Shown: in pieces, positions 55,980 through 64,000 of the stretch
Layout: every line of letters starts with the position of its first letter
How positions within the stretch are numbered: the first letter of the stretch is position 1
Assembly (NCBI RefSeq): GCF_016102285.1
Contig: NZ_JACFOY010000001.1
Coordinates: 2,358,501 to 2,422,500 of the forward strand
Source: Bartonella sp. M0177
Lineage (GTDB): Bacteria; Pseudomonadota; Alphaproteobacteria; Rhizobiales; Rhizobiaceae
Length of the DNA: 64,000 nt
Reading direction: 5' to 3'
The notes under the pieces: generated by a model
Told to the model about the DNA's origin: nothing
Seen by the model: only the letters and a program-made list of their open reading frames with translations
Database searches by the model: none
Translations under genes and position numbers: made by a program

Positions 55980-56396
55980 TTACTTGAAATCATCAAGGCT
56001 CGGCGTTTTTTCAAGAAGCTCTTGCGGCGTCGGCAAAGAATCGTCGATCTTTTGATAGCGCATTTTTTCTGGCAATTCGGTTGAATTGGAAGATTGATCG
56101 CGCTGCATGGCTGCCCGCGATAACAACATAAGTGTGACAGGTGTTGTTACGATAATAAATATGGCAAGCAATATAGAATGGGAAATGAGTTTGTGACCGC
56201 TTACCGTTGAATAGATGATCGAGGCAATGATAATGCCACTGACACCCCAGCTTGTTCCAAGCGTTGGCATGTGTAACCGTTCATAAAAGCTTTTTGCACG
56301 ATTAAGACCGATGGCGCCGATCAATGTCAGCCCCGAGCCTAAAAGCAGGAAAAACACAATGACGATAGAAAGCCAGAGAGGAAAGTCTTCAATCAT
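55980..56396 (-). CDS. mnhG: Mrp/Pha antiporter subunit G
   Basis: 138 residues with three hydrophobic helices and the MnhG pattern LLLGSGLTLIGAIGLNRAKSFYERLHMPTLGTSWGV, then a polar cytoplasmic tail. Last gene of the multisubunit cation/proton antiporter operon; overlaps mnhF by four bases. Confidence 0.94.
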   Translation of the reverse strand: MIEDFPLWLSIVIVFFLLLGSGLTLIGAIGLNRAKSFYERLHMPTLGTSWGVSGIIIASIIYSTVSGHKLISHSILLAIFIIVTTPVTLMLLSRAAMQRDQSSNSTELPEKMRYQKIDDSLPTPQELLEKTPSLDDFK

Positions 56397-56674
56397 TCGA
56401 TCACTTCCCCGCGCATAAGAAATTTGGCCAAAGCCGAACTTGAGACAAAGCCCAAAAGGCCGATCACCAACGCGGAATCGAAATAAACGGTTGTGCCGGT
56501 GCGCATACCGAAAGTGACAAACAACATTAAAGTAGCCGTATAAAGTGCATCAAGGCCCAGAATTCTGTCCTGTGCGCGAGGACCGCGCACAAGTCGTATG
56601 AACGACAAAATCATCGCAAGTCCCAGAAACAATTGCGCAATATTAATGCCCCAATAAAGAATAACAATACTCAT
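56393..56674 (-). CDS. mnhF: Mrp/Pha antiporter subunit F
   Basis: 93-residue, three-helix membrane subunit with the conserved RLVRGPRAQDRILGLDALYTATLML stretch (its Asp is functionally important in MrpF). Overlaps both neighbours by four bases. Confidence 0.93.
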   Translation of the reverse strand: MSIVILYWGINIAQLFLGLAMILSFIRLVRGPRAQDRILGLDALYTATLMLFVTFGMRTGTTVYFDSALVIGLLGFVSSSALAKFLMRGEVIE

Positions 56675-57162
56675 TGGAATATCTCCAGAAGCAGACTTTC
56701 ATAACGGTTTTTAATGAAGTCTCTCCAATAATTTTCATTATCCATATCAAAATCGAGAACATGGACAAGAAGGCTGCTATCCTTGCTATGATAGGCAATC
56801 CAGGCAGTCCCGGGTGTTGCGGTCATAATACAGGATAATACAGCAAGTCCCGTATGGTTTTTAAGTTCAAGCGGAACCGTGATGAAGCCGGATTGTTTCC
56901 GTTTTGCACCGCTAAAAAGCACATAGAGGGCAACATCATAATTCGACTTGACGATATCGATCGTTACGCGGAAAAACAGCTTTATAACCGAGCCCCAATT
57001 ATGGATATGTACCTTCTGCGGTTTTAATAGCCGCATTAAAAACCCGCCCGCAATTCCGACGACAATGCCGATGAGACCCTGCCCCAAGGTAAAGCCGTTC
57101 AAAATCATCCACATGACAAGAAGCGACAAGGTCAACAATGGATAGGGGATGATGCGTTTCAT
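56671..57162 (-). CDS. mnhE: Mrp/Pha antiporter subunit E
   Basis: 163-residue MnhE: N-terminal hydrophobic helices, then VIKLFFRVTIDIVKSNYDVALYVL and the TATPGTAWIAYHSKDSSLLVHVLD block characteristic of the family. Four-base overlaps with mnhD and mnhF. Confidence 0.93.
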   Translation of the reverse strand: MKRIIPYPLLTLSLLVMWMILNGFTLGQGLIGIVVGIAGGFLMRLLKPQKVHIHNWGSVIKLFFRVTIDIVKSNYDVALYVLFSGAKRKQSGFITVPLELKNHTGLAVLSCIMTATPGTAWIAYHSKDSSLLVHVLDFDMDNENYWRDFIKNRYESLLLEIFQ

Positions 57163-58838
57163 TTCATACCCCTTTCAACGTCAACATTATCAATAAGTCC
57201 CGCAGTTATTTCTTGTGACGGGTTGGGGCTCACCGTGACTGTTTCCTGCGGCAAAACACTGCCAATATAATTTTGCGGATGATGAAGTTCTTCTGCGGCT
57301 TTTCCCAGATAGCCTGCAACTGGACCGGCGGCAATGGTCAATAGAAGACACAAGCCGAGCAAGCCTGCAACGGGAGCAAATTCTATCACTTGTACGCGCG
57401 GCACTTTCCCTTCAATCGATGCCCAGAAAGTGCGGATGCCGGTTCTTGTCATAGCGATAAGTGCGGCAAAACCGGAAAAGATGAGAAGAGCGACAAAAGT
57501 CCAATCCCGCGCGCTTGGTTGGTAGCCATCGCCATTCAGCCCGTCCGGATTGAAAACACCGGTAATTATCATGAATTTTGCGACAAAACCCGAAAATGGC
57601 GGCATACCGATAATAAGAATAGCGGCTATTCCGAAACATGCTCCAAGAATTGCAAGCGTTGCCGGAATATAGGTGCCGACTTCATCCTCTTCATCTTCCT
57701 CGTCCTCGCCATAAACTTCCATTGTTACCGCAAGAACATTGGCGGCTGTGTCCTGACTGCGTTCGACAAGTTCGACGAGGAGAAAAAAAGCCGCTAGCGA
57801 CAGAGTGGAGGAGACAATATAAAAAAGCGTGCCAGCGGTGAGCGAAGCATTGCCGGTTCCGATAGCGGCAAGCAGCGTTCCCGATGACACCAGAACACTA
57901 TAAGAAGCAAGCCGTCCCAGAGCCTGACTTGCAAGCACTCCGATAAAACCGAATATCAAGGTTGCGAGCCCGCCATAAAACAATATGTCATTGCCAAAAC
58001 CGGTTAAAGTTCCGCTATTAGTCCCGAAAACCAGTAATGTAAGGCGCAAAACAACATAAATGCCGACCTTGCTTAAAATAGCAAATGTTGCTCCAACCGG
58101 TGCAGCCACAGCACTATAAGTCGGTGTTAGCCAGAAGTTGAGTGGCCACATGCCGGCTTTGACCAGAAAGGCAATTCCAAGAATTGCCGCGCCGGATTCA
58201 AAAATAATACGATCGGCCGATTTGAGAGTTTGGAGCTTCAAGGCAAGATCGGCCATATTCAATGTTCCGCAAACACCGTAAATGAGCGCTGCACCAATCA
58301 GAAAAAACGAAGAGGCAATCAGATTGATTACCACATAATGCACACCGGCGCGCACCCTTGCCTGCCCGCTACCGTGGAGGGCAAGCCCGTAAGATGCTGT
58401 CAACATAACTTCAAAAAACACAAAGAGATTGAACAGATCTCCGGTCAGGAAAGCACCGTTTACACCGGCAATCATGAATTGCATGAGAGAATGGAAGTGC
58501 GGACCGGCTTTATGCCAATGGGCAGCCGAAAATACCAATGAAGCCACCGCAAGAATGCTTGCCAGAAAAACCATGGCCGCACTTAACCGGTCAAGCACCA
58601 GAACTATTCCGAAAGGCGCTTGCCAATTTCCGAGGTTATAAACCTCTGCATGGGGTGAGACATCAATAGCCCGCCCGATCAATCCGATAGAAACAAGAAC
58701 GAGTAGCCCTATCGAAGAAAGGCTTATCCATAATTTGAGTTTGCGGCGTCTCTCATCGTAAAAAAGCAGAAGTGCCGCAGTCGCAATAGGAAGGAGAATG
58801 GGCAGAATAACGAGATGGTGAAGAAAATAATCAATCAT
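57159..58838 (-). CDS. mnhD: Mrp/Pha antiporter subunit D
   Basis: 559-residue NuoN/NuoM-like proton-channel subunit with about 14 hydrophobic helices. Conserved GDLFNLFVFFEVMLTASYGLALHG (with the essential Glu), and VKAGMWPLNFWLTPTYSAVAAPVGATFA. Between helices near residues 375-386 lies a run of nine acidic residues among twelve (EDEEDEEDE), a charged loop of unknown role. Operon member with four-base overlaps. Confidence 0.95.
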   Translation of the reverse strand: MIDYFLHHLVILPILLPIATAALLLFYDERRRKLKLWISLSSIGLLVLVSIGLIGRAIDVSPHAEVYNLGNWQAPFGIVLVLDRLSAAMVFLASILAVASLVFSAAHWHKAGPHFHSLMQFMIAGVNGAFLTGDLFNLFVFFEVMLTASYGLALHGSGQARVRAGVHYVVINLIASSFFLIGAALIYGVCGTLNMADLALKLQTLKSADRIIFESGAAILGIAFLVKAGMWPLNFWLTPTYSAVAAPVGATFAILSKVGIYVVLRLTLLVFGTNSGTLTGFGNDILFYGGLATLIFGFIGVLASQALGRLASYSVLVSSGTLLAAIGTGNASLTAGTLFYIVSSTLSLAAFFLLVELVERSQDTAANVLAVTMEVYGEDEEDEEDEVGTYIPATLAILGACFGIAAILIIGMPPFSGFVAKFMIITGVFNPDGLNGDGYQPSARDWTFVALLIFSGFAALIAMTRTGIRTFWASIEGKVPRVQVIEFAPVAGLLGLCLLLTIAAGPVAGYLGKAAEELHHPQNYIGSVLPQETVTVSPNPSQEITAGLIDNVDVERGMK

Positions 58839-59176
58839 TTATTTTCCCTTCCATCGACATGGTCCGAACCGGTTAGGCCGCGTGAAACAAGCAGAATAAC
58901 AAGGAATAATGCGGTTGTCGCAAAACCGATGACAATGGCTGTGAGAACCAGCGCTTGCGGTATCGGATCGGCATAATTTGCCGGATTGACAGGATTGGAG
59001 GGGTCAACAATCGGTGCTGCATTCGAACGGGGACGCGCCATTGAAAAAATAAACAGATTGACCGCATAGGAAATAAGCGAAAGCCCCAGAATGACCTGAT
59101 AGGTTCTTGGACGCAGAATAAGCCAGATTCCTGAACCGGCAAGCACACCGATACCGAGAGAAAGAACAATTTCCAT
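58835..59176 (-). CDS. mnhC: Mrp/Pha antiporter subunit C
   Basis: 113-residue NuoK-like subunit with three helices: GSGIWLILRPRTYQVILGLSLISYAVNLFIFSM and PQALVLTAIVIGFATTALFLV, the two hallmark segments. Its start coincides with the last base of the large fused subunit gene. Confidence 0.95.
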   Translation of the reverse strand: MEIVLSLGIGVLAGSGIWLILRPRTYQVILGLSLISYAVNLFIFSMARPRSNAAPIVDPSNPVNPANYADPIPQALVLTAIVIGFATTALFLVILLVSRGLTGSDHVDGRENK

Positions 59177-62097
59177 CAGCGTCCCTCCTCTTTTTTAGCA
59201 GTTCTTTTACCAACGCGATAATGCCGGATTGATTGGTGGGCTATCGCAATGAGCATCAGCACGGTTGCGCCGACAACGAGCGAAAAAACACCGAGGTCGA
59301 AGGCCATAGCCGTGGCTGTCGGCATTTTTCCGATAAACGGAATCTTCGTATATTGAAAATAGGAGGTAAGAAAGGGGTAGCCGAAAAACCACGAACCGAT
59401 ACCGGTTACCAATGCCAGAAGAATACCGAATCCGATCCAGCGCAGCGGTAAAACTGTCAGATGACTTTCCACCCACCGCGTTCCCGATGCCACATATTGC
59501 AGAATAAATCCGATAGCCATAGTGACACCGCCGGCAAAACCGCCACCCGGCAAATCATGTCCGCGCATGAACAAATAGACTGCAAAGGCCATAATAACCG
59601 GAAAGAGCCAATGCATGATAATACGCGGAATAACAAGATAGTCGGAAACTGTGTCACCAACCTCGCGATCGGGCCTTGCTTCGTCAAAAGCCGACTGAAC
59701 CCGTTGTTGTGTCGGTGCCTCGATACTTTCAACTGCCGGACGGAAACGCCGCAGCAGGGCAAAAACGGTGAGCGCGACAATGCCAAGCACCGTTATTTCA
59801 CCCATCGTGTCAAAGCCACGGAAATCCACGAGAAGTACATTGACGACATTACGACCACCGGCATCGGAATAGGAATGGGTCAGGAAAAAGTCTGAAATTG
59901 TTGCGCCTTGCGGACGGGTCATCACACAATAGGAGAGCCATGCCAAACCGCCCCCGCCGGCTATAGCAATGAGCAAATCGCGGCCTCTTCGCAACCATGG
60001 CGTAAAACCGCTTGGCAGTGGGGCGGGTGCTTGCAGGCGTTTGGGCAGCCACCTCAATCCCAAAAGCAAAAGAACTGTTGTAACAACTTCCACAACCAAT
60101 TGTGTCAATGCAAGATCGGGGGCGGAAAGCCACAAGAATGTGGCACAGGTCATAAGCCCCGTAACACCCAGAAGTATCAAAGAAGCGAAGCGATGGAATT
60201 TTGCCTGCCATGCAACCAATATCGCGCAAACACCACCAATCAACCAGATAATTAAAAATGGTAGATCAAGCGGAAAAAGCGGCAATGCACCCGCATCAAT
60301 CCATTGATTGCCGGCAATTAACAACATGAGTGCAACAATTGGTGCAAGCACAATCCAGCGCGCTTCAACTTGCAGACGACGGGTAGAAAGAAAAGCCTCG
60401 GCCGAACGCGCCCATTTCCACGATATTGTCACCAATACACGTTCAAAAATACGCTGCCCTTTCAAATGTCTGAAAAATGGCGGGCCACCTTCACATGATT
60501 TCAGATATTTGCGCGTGAGAATATAAAGTATAAGCCCGCCTATCAAAGCAATGAGGCTCATGACAAGCGGCGTATTGAAGCCATGCCACAAGGCGAGATC
60601 ATAATGCGGTGTTTCAGCCCCCAATACCGAATGGACGGCTGTTCCCAAAATGCCACCGATTGCAAATTTCGGAAATATGCCGATGAGAAGACACAAAAAC
60701 ACCAATAGCTCGATTGGAAAACGCATGAAATGCGGTGGTTCGTGCGGAGTTTTTGGCAAATCATGCGGTTTTCCGCCAAAAAATACCCCGTGGATAAAAC
60801 GCACTGAATAAGTAACACTCAACAATCCCGCGAGCGTTGCAAGATAGGGTGTGCTCTTGTCGAGCCAGGATTCCAGATGGACTTCAACAGCTTCGGCAAA
60901 AAACATTTCCTTCGATATGAAGCCGTTGAGAAGCGGCACACCTGCCATAGCAGCGCTAGCAACCAGCGCCAGCGTTCCGGTAAACGGCATATAGCGGAAA
61001 AGCCCCGATAATTTGCGCATATCGCGGGTTCCCGTTTCATGGTCGATAATGCCTGCTGCCATAAATAATGATGCCTTGAAGATGGCATGATTGACGGTAT
61101 GAAAAATCGCTGCAACGCAAGCAAGCGGGCTTGCAAGACTTAAGAGCGTGGTTATCAACCCGAGATGGCTTATTGTCGAATAGGCAAGCAGACCTTTAAG
61201 GTCCTGTTGGAACATGGCAAAATAGGCGCCGATCAAAAGCGTGATCAAGCCGCAAAGCCCGATAATCCAGAACCATTCTTCTGTTCCCGACAATACCGGC
61301 CAGAACCGCACCATAAGAAAAACTCCGGCTTTGACCATTGTTGCCGAATGAAGATAGGCAGAAACCGGCGTTGGCGCGGCCATTGCGTTAGGGAGCCAGA
61401 AATGGAACGGAAATTGTGCGCTTTTTGTCAATGCTCCGAGAAGCACACAGACGAGAGCCGGAATATAAAGCGGACTTCTTTTGATGAGTGAACCCGAATT
61501 CAACACTACATCGAGATCATAGCTGCCGACAATATGGCCGATAATCAACATGCCGACAAGAAGCGCAAAGCCGCCGAACCCTGTCACTGTCAGAGCCATA
61601 CGCGCACCATCACGTGCACTCGCATTATGGTACCAGTAGCCGATCAAAAGAAAAGAGAAAATACTGGTGAGTTCCCAGAAGATAACGAGGAGAACAATGT
61701 TGCCCGACAACACCATTCCGAGCATCGAGCCCATAAAGGCAAGCAGGAATGAAAAAAAACGCGGAACCGGATCCGCCGGATTCATATAATAACGGGCATA
61801 GACAACAACGAGCAGGCCGATACCCGTTATCAGAAGTGCAAACAACCAGGAAAAACCATCTATCCGCAAGGTGAAATTCAATCCCCATTGCGGCAACCAT
61901 GAAATATCAAGTCTTATAACATTGTCGGCTGAAATGGCCGGATAGAGCATAATGGTGCAAAACAGCGCCATAAGCGCAATCGCACCGACAAACCATGCCT
62001 CATTATTTTTTGCTGTGGAACGAAAAAAACCGATAATGGCACTACCGACAAAGGGAAGTATTACCAGCAATATCAAGATTGCTTCCCGTGTTGTCAT
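59176..62097 (-). CDS. mnhA: Fused Mrp/Pha antiporter subunit A/B
   Basis: 973 residues combining MrpA and MrpB. The N-terminal ~500 residues are NuoL-like, with FWELTSIFSFLLIGYW and KSAQFPFHFWLPNAMAAPTPVSAYLHSATMVKAG; a middle region (about 560-770) has the MrpA-specific helices and DLALTQLVVEVVTTVLLLLGLRWLP; the last ~200 residues carry the MnhB domain, with HDLPGGGFAGGVTMAIGFILQY. The A-B fusion (PhaAB) is typical of rhizobial Pha systems. First gene of the six-gene operon (mnhA/B, C, D, E, F, G), which exports Na+ or K+ in exchange for protons and helps pH homeostasis. Confidence 0.95.
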   Translation of the reverse strand: MTTREAILILLVILPFVGSAIIGFFRSTAKNNEAWFVGAIALMALFCTIMLYPAISADNVIRLDISWLPQWGLNFTLRIDGFSWLFALLITGIGLLVVVYARYYMNPADPVPRFFSFLLAFMGSMLGMVLSGNIVLLVIFWELTSIFSFLLIGYWYHNASARDGARMALTVTGFGGFALLVGMLIIGHIVGSYDLDVVLNSGSLIKRSPLYIPALVCVLLGALTKSAQFPFHFWLPNAMAAPTPVSAYLHSATMVKAGVFLMVRFWPVLSGTEEWFWIIGLCGLITLLIGAYFAMFQQDLKGLLAYSTISHLGLITTLLSLASPLACVAAIFHTVNHAIFKASLFMAAGIIDHETGTRDMRKLSGLFRYMPFTGTLALVASAAMAGVPLLNGFISKEMFFAEAVEVHLESWLDKSTPYLATLAGLLSVTYSVRFIHGVFFGGKPHDLPKTPHEPPHFMRFPIELLVFLCLLIGIFPKFAIGGILGTAVHSVLGAETPHYDLALWHGFNTPLVMSLIALIGGLILYILTRKYLKSCEGGPPFFRHLKGQRIFERVLVTISWKWARSAEAFLSTRRLQVEARWIVLAPIVALMLLIAGNQWIDAGALPLFPLDLPFLIIWLIGGVCAILVAWQAKFHRFASLILLGVTGLMTCATFLWLSAPDLALTQLVVEVVTTVLLLLGLRWLPKRLQAPAPLPSGFTPWLRRGRDLLIAIAGGGGLAWLSYCVMTRPQGATISDFFLTHSYSDAGGRNVVNVLLVDFRGFDTMGEITVLGIVALTVFALLRRFRPAVESIEAPTQQRVQSAFDEARPDREVGDTVSDYLVIPRIIMHWLFPVIMAFAVYLFMRGHDLPGGGFAGGVTMAIGFILQYVASGTRWVESHLTVLPLRWIGFGILLALVTGIGSWFFGYPFLTSYFQYTKIPFIGKMPTATAMAFDLGVFSLVVGATVLMLIAIAHQSIRHYRVGKRTAKKEEGR

Positions 62098-62286
62098 TAT
62101 CTGTACACCATCCTGTTTTTCGGGGCCTCGTTTCTATATAGGTCACCGGAAATGAATCGGTATTACCTTAATTCCATATTGGATGGTTTCAAGCATATAA
62201 CGCAAGCCTTTTCAAAAGCTTAATAAAGAAAAATTTGCCGTTTTTTCCAAATTTTTCTCATTTCACCGGAATGGGGCGTTTATGAA

Positions 62287-62308
62287 GTCCGATTGTCATC
62301 AATCGGAC
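62287..62308 (-). terminator. Hairpin downstream of the BA14K gene
   Basis: Perfect eight-pair stem gtccgatt/aatcggac with a six-base loop, five bases beyond the BA14K stop codon. No strong T-run on the minus strand. The preceding gap (62098-62286) contains the mrp operon promoter and no gene. Confidence 0.6.
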
Positions 62309-62313
62309 GATTT

Positions 62314-62772
62314 TCATTTCGGACTATAATAACGCGATACACATTGTTTTCGCGGACCGTCAAAAGGCTGATAGCTGTTATCGGAACTTGTATAGGACTT
62401 ATATTTTGATGAACAAAAATCGACATGGTTTTTGATAAGCCATGGCTTGTCGTCTTCTTTTCTGGATTTTTGTGACGCTTTTTTAGGTTTCACATTGGTG
62501 CTATCGGCATGTGCTCCCGGTTGAAATGCTGCTTCCGGATACCACCAGCCATCTGTATGCTTTCTATAACCGGTACGGTGATGACGATAGCCTTTGAAAC
62601 CGTTCAATTCGCCACGACTCGTGCTTGTAATGGCAGAGGATTCTGTTGTTTTTGCGTTTTGCGCAATCACGAGATTTTCATCGAGATCGGCAGCAAGTGA
62701 CGAAAAAGTCGCAACCAAACCGATCACCGGCAGTCCGACAAACAAGCAAAAAGATTTATTGAATTTACGCAT
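62314..62772 (-). CDS. BA14K-like exported protein
   Basis: 152 residues from the ATG at 62772. Signal peptide (KSFCLFVGLPVIGLVATFSSLAA), then a polar region with GYRHHRTGYRKHTDGWWYPEAAF, a Lys/Ser-rich linker, and the C-terminal block HVDFCSSKYKSYTSSDNSYQPFDG.RKQCVSRY that defines the BA14K family, named after an immunoreactive 14 kDa Brucella protein (lectin-like, periplasmic). Its two cysteines in this block probably pair. An upstream in-frame extension to 62835 is unlikely. Confidence 0.85.
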   Translation of the reverse strand: MRKFNKSFCLFVGLPVIGLVATFSSLAADLDENLVIAQNAKTTESSAITSTSRGELNGFKGYRHHRTGYRKHTDGWWYPEAAFQPGAHADSTNVKPKKASQKSRKEDDKPWLIKNHVDFCSSKYKSYTSSDNSYQPFDGPRKQCVSRYYSPK

Positions 62773-62948
62773 TAAGAATCCTTCCCGGAACGAGACATGA
62801 GAACTATAGCAGACATCAAATCGAGAAAACTGCACTCTTTTTTGCTATAGTTAATGAAGAACATATTTGCGCTTATAGAAATGTGTTTCTATATGTGGTC
62901 GAGGCTTTAAGAGCCATCGGAAAAAACCGGATATTGCAGGATTTAAAA

Positions 62949-64000
62949 ATGCTTCAAACGCCCTATTACCTTGTCGACAAATCGAAGTTGCTGCACAATA
63001 TGGAAAAAATTGCACGTCTTCGTGAACTGTCGGGCGCCAAATCGCTTTTGGCATTGAAATGTTTTGCAACATGGGGCGTTTTCGATTTTATGGCGCGCTA
63101 TATGGATGGCACCACATCGTCGTCGCTTTATGAACTGCGTCTGGGAAAAGAAAAATTCGGCAAAGAAACCCACGCCTATTCGGTTGCCTGGGCCGATTAC
63201 GAAATTGATGAGGCAATCACTTATGCCGATACAATCATATTCAATTCCATCAACCAGCTTCACCGATTTGAAAAAAAATCCGAACATATCGGGAGAGGTT
63301 TACGATTAAATCCGGGGGTCAGTTGTTCAGGCTTCGACCTTGCCGATCCTGCCCGCCCTTTCAGCCGTCTTGGCGAAACAAGTTATGAAAAGATCGAAGC
63401 GGTTTTGCCGCTCTTGAACGGTTTTATGATTCATTATAACTGCGAGAATGGCGACTTTGCTTTGTTTGACCGGATGCTTTCCGATATAGAACAAAAATTC
63501 GGCCAACTTTTTCACCATGTAGAATGGATCAGCCTTGGCGGCGGTATCTATTTTACCGGTAAAGATTATCCGCTTGAAGCTTTTGCCGACAGACTCAAGC
63601 GTTTTTCGGATAAATATGGCGTTACGGTTTATCTTGAACCGGGTGAAGCTTCGATTACCAATAGCGCAACACTTGAAGTTACGGTTCTTGACACAATGCA
63701 TAATGGCAAGGATCTCGCGATTGTTGACAGTTCCATTGAAGCCCATATGCTTGACCTTCTTGTTTATCGGGAAAAAGCAAAAATTTCGCCAAATCAGGGG
63801 GCGCATGAAATTATGATTTGCGGCAAATCATGCCTTGCGGGCGATATTTTCGGAACCTTCCATTTTCCTGAAAAGTTGAAAATAGGCGACCATTTATCGA
63901 TCGAAGATGCCGCCGGCTATACAATGGTGAAAAAAAATTGGTTTAATGGTCTTAATATGCCCGCTATTGCGATAAAAGAATTGGATGGAACCATTCGTGT
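62949..64000 (+). CDS. nspC: Carboxynorspermidine decarboxylase (3'-truncated by window end)
   Basis: 350 codons visible, the gene runs off the right edge with only a few residues missing by family length. Fold-type III PLP decarboxylase: PLP lysine in LLALKCFATWG (about Lys37), SVAWADYEID, the phosphate-binding EWISLGGGIYFTG, YLEPGEASI, and MICGKSCLAGDIFG with the catalytic cysteine region. It makes norspermidine or spermidine from the carboxylated precursor made by a partner dehydrogenase, which would be expected next door, beyond the window. CAGGA site eight bases before the ATG. Confidence 0.93.
   Translation, partial: MLQTPYYLVDKSKLLHNMEKIARLRELSGAKSLLALKCFATWGVFDFMARYMDGTTSSSLYELRLGKEKFGKETHAYSVAWADYEIDEAITYADTIIFNSINQLHRFEKKSEHIGRGLRLNPGVSCSGFDLADPARPFSRLGETSYEKIEAVLPLLNGFMIHYNCENGDFALFDRMLSDIEQKFGQLFHHVEWISLGGGIYFTGKDYPLEAFADRLKRFSDKYGVTVYLEPGEASITNSATLEVTVLDTMHNGKDLAIVDSSIEAHMLDLLVYREKAKISPNQGAHEIMICGKSCLAGDIFGTFHFPEKLKIGDHLSIEDAAGYTMVKKNWFNGLNMPAIAIKELDGTIR

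Noticed and set aside
62509..62800. Plus-strand frames opposite the BA14K gene
   Set aside because: Antisense shadows; the minus strand encodes a recognisable family member with a signal peptide.
1..64000. CRISPR array, transposase, integrase or prophage genes
   Set aside because: No regularly spaced repeats and no transposase- or integrase-like translations were seen anywhere in the window.

Overview
The window reads as a chromosomal segment of an alphaproteobacterium of the order Hyphomicrobiales (Rhizobiales), closest in feel to Bartonellaceae/Brucellaceae. Support: the purH / heparinase-like / rsmB / htpX order, the tsaD-gpsA-yciI-EVE cluster, DUF2125, a COG4223 mitofilin-like protein beside hemD and hemY, a BA14K-family protein, a fused MrpA/B (PhaAB) antiporter subunit and NspC. 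Base composition looks mid-40s % GC by eye. Compared with what I know of blood-borne Bartonella the metabolic repertoire is rich (gluconate-type dehydrogenase, molybdate uptake, acetolactate decarboxylase, anion symporter, metX/metW). That would fit a gut-associated Bartonella such as those of honey bees, but this is inference.

Layout. 1-8 kb: housekeeping genes, mostly on the minus strand (purH start, heparinase II/III-like, rsmB, htpX, an SDHAF4-like assembly factor, rpsP, chorismate mutase, ffh). 8-14 kb: MltB transglycosylase, beta-carbonic anhydrase, pdxY, DUF2125, ChaC, a GATase and TerB. 14-18 kb: hemD, a mitofilin-like protein and hemY, all on minus. 18-22 kb: tsaD, gpsA, yciI, EVE and an EtfB-KMT-like methyltransferase. 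22-27 kb: an L,D-transpeptidase with tusA, a COG0523 GTPase with a D,D-carboxypeptidase, and a universal stress protein. 27-30 kb: the bioMNY biotin transporter and plsC. 30-34 kb: a three-subunit periplasmic-facing FAD dehydrogenase (subunit 3, GMC flavoprotein, triheme cytochrome c). 34-39 kb: a small exported protein, thiD, a GlxA-type regulator divergent from a DJ-1/PfpI protein, and a DASS symporter. 39-41.3 kb: a small accessory patch with a decayed GmrSD-type (DUF1524-DUF5655) restriction gene, acetolactate decarboxylase and tRNA-Gly(GCC). 41.5-45 kb: an ABC importer of the TrpXYZ type, then holA. 45-51 kb: D-amino acid transaminase, a hydroxyacid reductase, and modE-modABC with a Mo-box. 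51-56 kb: metX-metW-phosphotransferase, hisC and tyrC. 56-62 kb: the Mrp/Pha antiporter operon. 62-64 kb: BA14K protein and nspC (runs off the end).

How the genes work together: ModE with its palindromic operator probably controls modABC uptake of molybdate; BioM/N/Y form one biotin importer; the six mrp genes encode one multisubunit cation/proton antiporter; the dehydrogenase trio oxidises a sugar or sugar acid outside the inner membrane and passes electrons to the respiratory chain; MetX/MetW acylate homoserine for methionine synthesis.

I did not find a clear undescribed multi-gene defence or mobile system. The items most worth a second look are a well-formed three-way-junction RNA candidate at 7930-8005, whose wobble pairs favour the plus strand; the degraded GmrSD gene beside an acetolactate decarboxylase and a tRNA; two in-frame tandem duplications in the GlxA-type regulator; the missing hemC next to hemD; the broken rpsP operon; and a strongly over-represented octamer (CCGGTTTT/AAAACCGG).
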